Part shown: piece by piece, positions 61,969-64,000 of the stretch
Layout: every line of letters begins with the position of its first letter
Position numbering within the stretch: the first letter of the stretch is position 1
Source: an uncultured bacterium
GTDB lineage: Bacteria; Verrucomicrobiota; Lentisphaeria; Victivallales; UBA1829
Assembly (NCBI GenBank): GCA_902802585.1
Contig: CADCMR010000011.1
Span: 62,001-126,000 of the forward strand
Direction: 5' to 3'
DNA: 64,000 bases
Position numbers and translations under genes: made by a program
The notes under the pieces: generated by a model
The model's input: only the letters and a program-made list of their open reading frames with translations
Databases searched by the model: none
Told to the model about the DNA's origin: nothing

Positions 61969-62415
61969 ATGAAAATCTCGACCAAAGGCCGCTACGGGCT
62001 TCGTATCCTGATGGACCTCGCGATCCACCAGTCTGACAAGCCGCGCCTGATCCGCGACATCGCGAAATCGCAGCAGATTTCCGAAAAATACATCAGCCGT
62101 CTCGTGATCGCCCTTCGCAAGGCGGGCATGGTCCGTTCCGTGCGCGGTGTCAACGGCGGATTCCACATCGCCATGAAGCCGGAGGACATCACGCTCCTGG
62201 ACGTGATCGAAGTCATGGAGGGACCGCTTTCCATCGTCGATTGTGTATCCACGCCCAAACGCTGCAAACTCAGCGGAAACTGCGCCCCGCGTGAAGTCTG
62301 GTGCAAGCTCAATGACGACATCCGCGGACTGATGCGCGGCATCACACTCGCCGACATCCTCGCGACCTACGACAGGCAGAACGCGAAGGACGGCGACATG
62401 GACTACTGCATCTGA
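61969..62415 (+). CDS. Rrf2/IscR-family transcriptional regulator
   Basis: 148 residues. N-terminal winged helix (ISTKGRYGLRILMDLAIH, ISEKYISRLVIALRKAGMV, RGVNGGFHIA) and Cys92, Cys99 and Cys105, the place where IscR and NsrR bind an Fe-S cluster. It probably responds to iron-sulfur status, NO or redox. No isc/suf gene is nearby, so the target is unknown; it may autoregulate from the promoter about 50 nt upstream. Confidence 0.93.
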   Translation: MKISTKGRYGLRILMDLAIHQSDKPRLIRDIAKSQQISEKYISRLVIALRKAGMVRSVRGVNGGFHIAMKPEDITLLDVIEVMEGPLSIVDCVSTPKRCKLSGNCAPREVWCKLNDDIRGLMRGITLADILATYDRQNAKDGDMDYCI

Positions 62416-62522
62416 TCCGCTTTCCCTGTCCGCTTCCAGCCCGGCGTTTTCAAACCACGTCGTTTTGAGCCGCTCCGGTCAAGCTTGTGCCTGAATGCTG
62501 CAACGGCAGAGACGGATTATCC

Positions 62523-64000
62523 TCATTCATCGTCCTCAACGGGACGCTGTACCTGTCCAAATGGGGCAATACCGGAGGATTTCGTCTTTTCATCCGAGGT
62601 CGATTTGCCGCCGGAAGCGGCTTGTTCCCCATCCGTTTTTGAAGTCCGGCGCTCCCGCGTCGTCGTGGTCGTGCTTGAGGTCTTTTTCACGACTTTCCCG
62701 TTCTTCGTCTCGGTCACGACCGTTGTTTCGACCGTGGTATCGCCGTTCTCTTCGGTCGTGGTCACGGTCTCAATTGTGGTATCGGTCTCGCTGTTGTACT
62801 CCGTGACCGTCTTCGTTGTGACCTTGCCCCCGGTTTTAGCGGCGGAAGTTTTCTCCGGCTGTGGATCGCTCTTCTGCTCCGCGGAAGCGGCAGCCGTCTT
62901 TGACTGAGCGGACGATGCCGCGCCGGAATCCTTTTTTGACGTCCCTTCGTCCGTTTTCTTCTGCGCGGATTCGGGAGTGTCTTTTTTCGCGGCGACCGGG
63001 ATGCGGATCAGTTTATTCTTGGAATCGACGACCTGCCAGCGCGGTCCGTCGGCGTCGAACCCCGGAAGTCCGGAGCCGACAGTATTCTCCGGAAGCTCTT
63101 CCGCGGTACGGAACAAGGGAAGGCTGTTGGAAACCGGGTTCTTCGGGGTGCCTTTGGCATCCTTCAACTGCTCAACAAATAACGCAACCGCAAAATGGCT
63201 CGGTTCAAAGTCCGAACAAAGAATCTCGATCGAATAGGGGTACCCCTCCGTAACATGGATGGGCACGCCTTTCGCGATGCCATGATCATTGAACGTCCCG
63301 GGGAAGTAGACCTCCGGTTTGACGGAGTACACTTTGCTGGAAAAGAGCGGTCGTCCCGGAGCGCCGGATTCCGACACGACACAATCCTCCGGTCCGGAAA
63401 CAATCTTGCCCAAACCAAGCGAGGCATATCCGTAATCAAGGACGATTTCCCCGTTGAACCGGACGACCAGGGCGTCGTCGCCGCATCCGACGAAGCGGAA
63501 CCATCCGGAGAATGGCGCGCGGACATATCCGGAATGAATGGAGAACCAGCCCGATTCGGTCGCGTTTCCGTTTTGAAACTTCTCAACCGCGGATGCAGAA
63601 GGCATCGTCTGGTAGAAATAACCGGAATACTCTTTCATCGGATATGGTTGAAACAGGTTTGGGGTCAGGGAATAGACTGGATAGCCGTTTTCGATACGGG
63701 GTTTCCAATTGCCGTTCACAAACTGATTCAGGATCGAAATGAAGCTTTCAACCTCCGTCGGTTCTCTCTGCTCCGTTTCCGTCCCGTCGTCCGTGCGGTT
63801 GACGGGCTTGTTCTGGAGCCCTTTCAGAAGCCCCGCCCGGCTGTTTGTATTTGTTTTTGCATTAGCCTTTGCTTTTTCGATTTGCCGGAGATCATAGTAA
63901 TAGCCGGGAAGCATGTTCAACGTGGCTGTTTTTGATGCCGCGTTTTTTGAGGAAGACGCACCCGTCCCGGATGTGGCTTTCTTTTCGTTGGGATTCTCCC
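62523..64000 (-). CDS. Large protein with PA14-like domain and Thr-rich tail, N-terminus cut by window edge
   Basis: The frame is open from the window end to the stop at 62523 (492 residues visible). The usual first candidate start (TTG at 63920) is not needed, as 26 more sense codons run to the edge. A central domain with SGYFYQTMPSASAV, GYVRAPFSGWFRFVGCGDDA and VVRFNGEIVLDYG resembles PA14-type beta-barrels. The C-terminal 170 residues are disordered: Ala/Ser/Lys-rich, then a Thr/Glu/Val block (TTTTTRERR) and an acidic end. The upstream part will show whether a TM or signal is present. Function unknown. Confidence 0.7.
   Translation of the reverse strand, partial: ENPNEKKATSGTGASSSKNAASKTATLNMLPGYYYDLRQIEKAKANAKTNTNSRAGLLKGLQNKPVNRTDDGTETEQREPTEVESFISILNQFVNGNWKPRIENGYPVYSLTPNLFQPYPMKEYSGYFYQTMPSASAVEKFQNGNATESGWFSIHSGYVRAPFSGWFRFVGCGDDALVVRFNGEIVLDYGYASLGLGKIVSGPEDCVVSESGAPGRPLFSSKVYSVKPEVYFPGTFNDHGIAKGVPIHVTEGYPYSIEILCSDFEPSHFAVALFVEQLKDAKGTPKNPVSNSLPLFRTAEELPENTVGSGLPGFDADGPRWQVVDSKNKLIRIPVAAKKDTPESAQKKTDEGTSKKDSGAASSAQSKTAAASAEQKSDPQPEKTSAAKTGGKVTTKTVTEYNSETDTTIETVTTTEENGDTTVETTVVTETKNGKVVKKTSSTTTTTRERRTSKTDGEQAASGGKSTSDEKTKSSGIAPFGQVQRPVEDDE

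Overview
The window looks like a chromosomal segment of a GC-rich, Gram-negative, probably gut-dwelling anaerobe. A TolC-type outer-membrane factor, LolD/MacB-type export genes, lipoprotein and Sec signals and a PEP-CTERM-like sorting tail indicate an outer membrane. The Asp-type MurA (also known in chlamydiae), the long hybrid kinases, the large low-complexity and coiled-coil exported proteins and the GH127/GH2/GH29 enzymes fit a Lentisphaerota (Victivallis-like) or other PVC-group bacterium. That placement is an inference; there is no rRNA gene here. I see no tRNA, rRNA, insertion sequence, prophage or CRISPR array.

Layout. 1-6.6 kb: Sel1-repeat protein (cut by the window edge), LOG-family enzyme, a GcvH homologue lacking the lipoylated lysine, two small membrane-anchored proteins (one extremely glycine-rich) and a GT-C type membrane glycosyltransferase. 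6.6-10 kb (minus): LysM/YkuD protein without its catalytic cysteine, accA, a short ArgA-like acetyltransferase and murI, probably one operon. 10.4-12.8 kb: secreted GH127 enzyme. 12.9-23.3 kb (minus): one long tightly packed gene run rimO-pgsA-hflX-coiled-coil protein-25 aa membrane peptide-ybaB-recR-aguB-aguA, mixing translation/repair housekeeping with agmatine-to-putrescine conversion. 23.5-31.3 kb: an MFS transporter divergent from a TetR-regulated tripartite MacAB-TolC-like efflux operon with a clear palindromic operator.

31.6-42.3 kb: three consecutive hybrid sensor histidine kinases, each ending in a receiver domain and none with a DNA-binding output. The first carries PAS/GAF arrays, the second is an amino-acid permease (APC superfamily) fused to a kinase and receiver, and the third has two periplasmic solute-binding domains. 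The first two share an almost identical catalytic cassette. 42.4-45.7 kb: a membrane-anchored TPR protein and a secreted protein with a PLPGG-TM-RRRK sorting tail.

45.9-47.7 kb: a trpB2 gene preceded by what reads as a complete trp attenuator: strong sigma70 promoter, 17-aa leader peptide with three Trp codons, alternative pairing segments and an 11-bp terminator followed by eight T. Divergent from it, 47.8-54.6 kb is a sugar-degradation run (two Gfo/Idh/MocA oxidoreductases, a GH2 enzyme and a GH29 enzyme). 55.6-60.3 kb: pyrR-pyrB-pyrC-tsaE with ATGA overlaps, then murA with Asp in place of the fosfomycin-target Cys. 60.3-64 kb: a TrmA/RumA-type RNA methyltransferase, an Rrf2-family Fe-S-type regulator and a partial low-complexity protein.

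Strongest leads for follow-up: the trp attenuator with a near-leaderless leader peptide, the permease-kinase-receiver fusion inside a three-kinase cluster, and three proteins that keep their fold motifs but have changed key residues (GcvH K to S, YkuD C to Y, MurA C to D).
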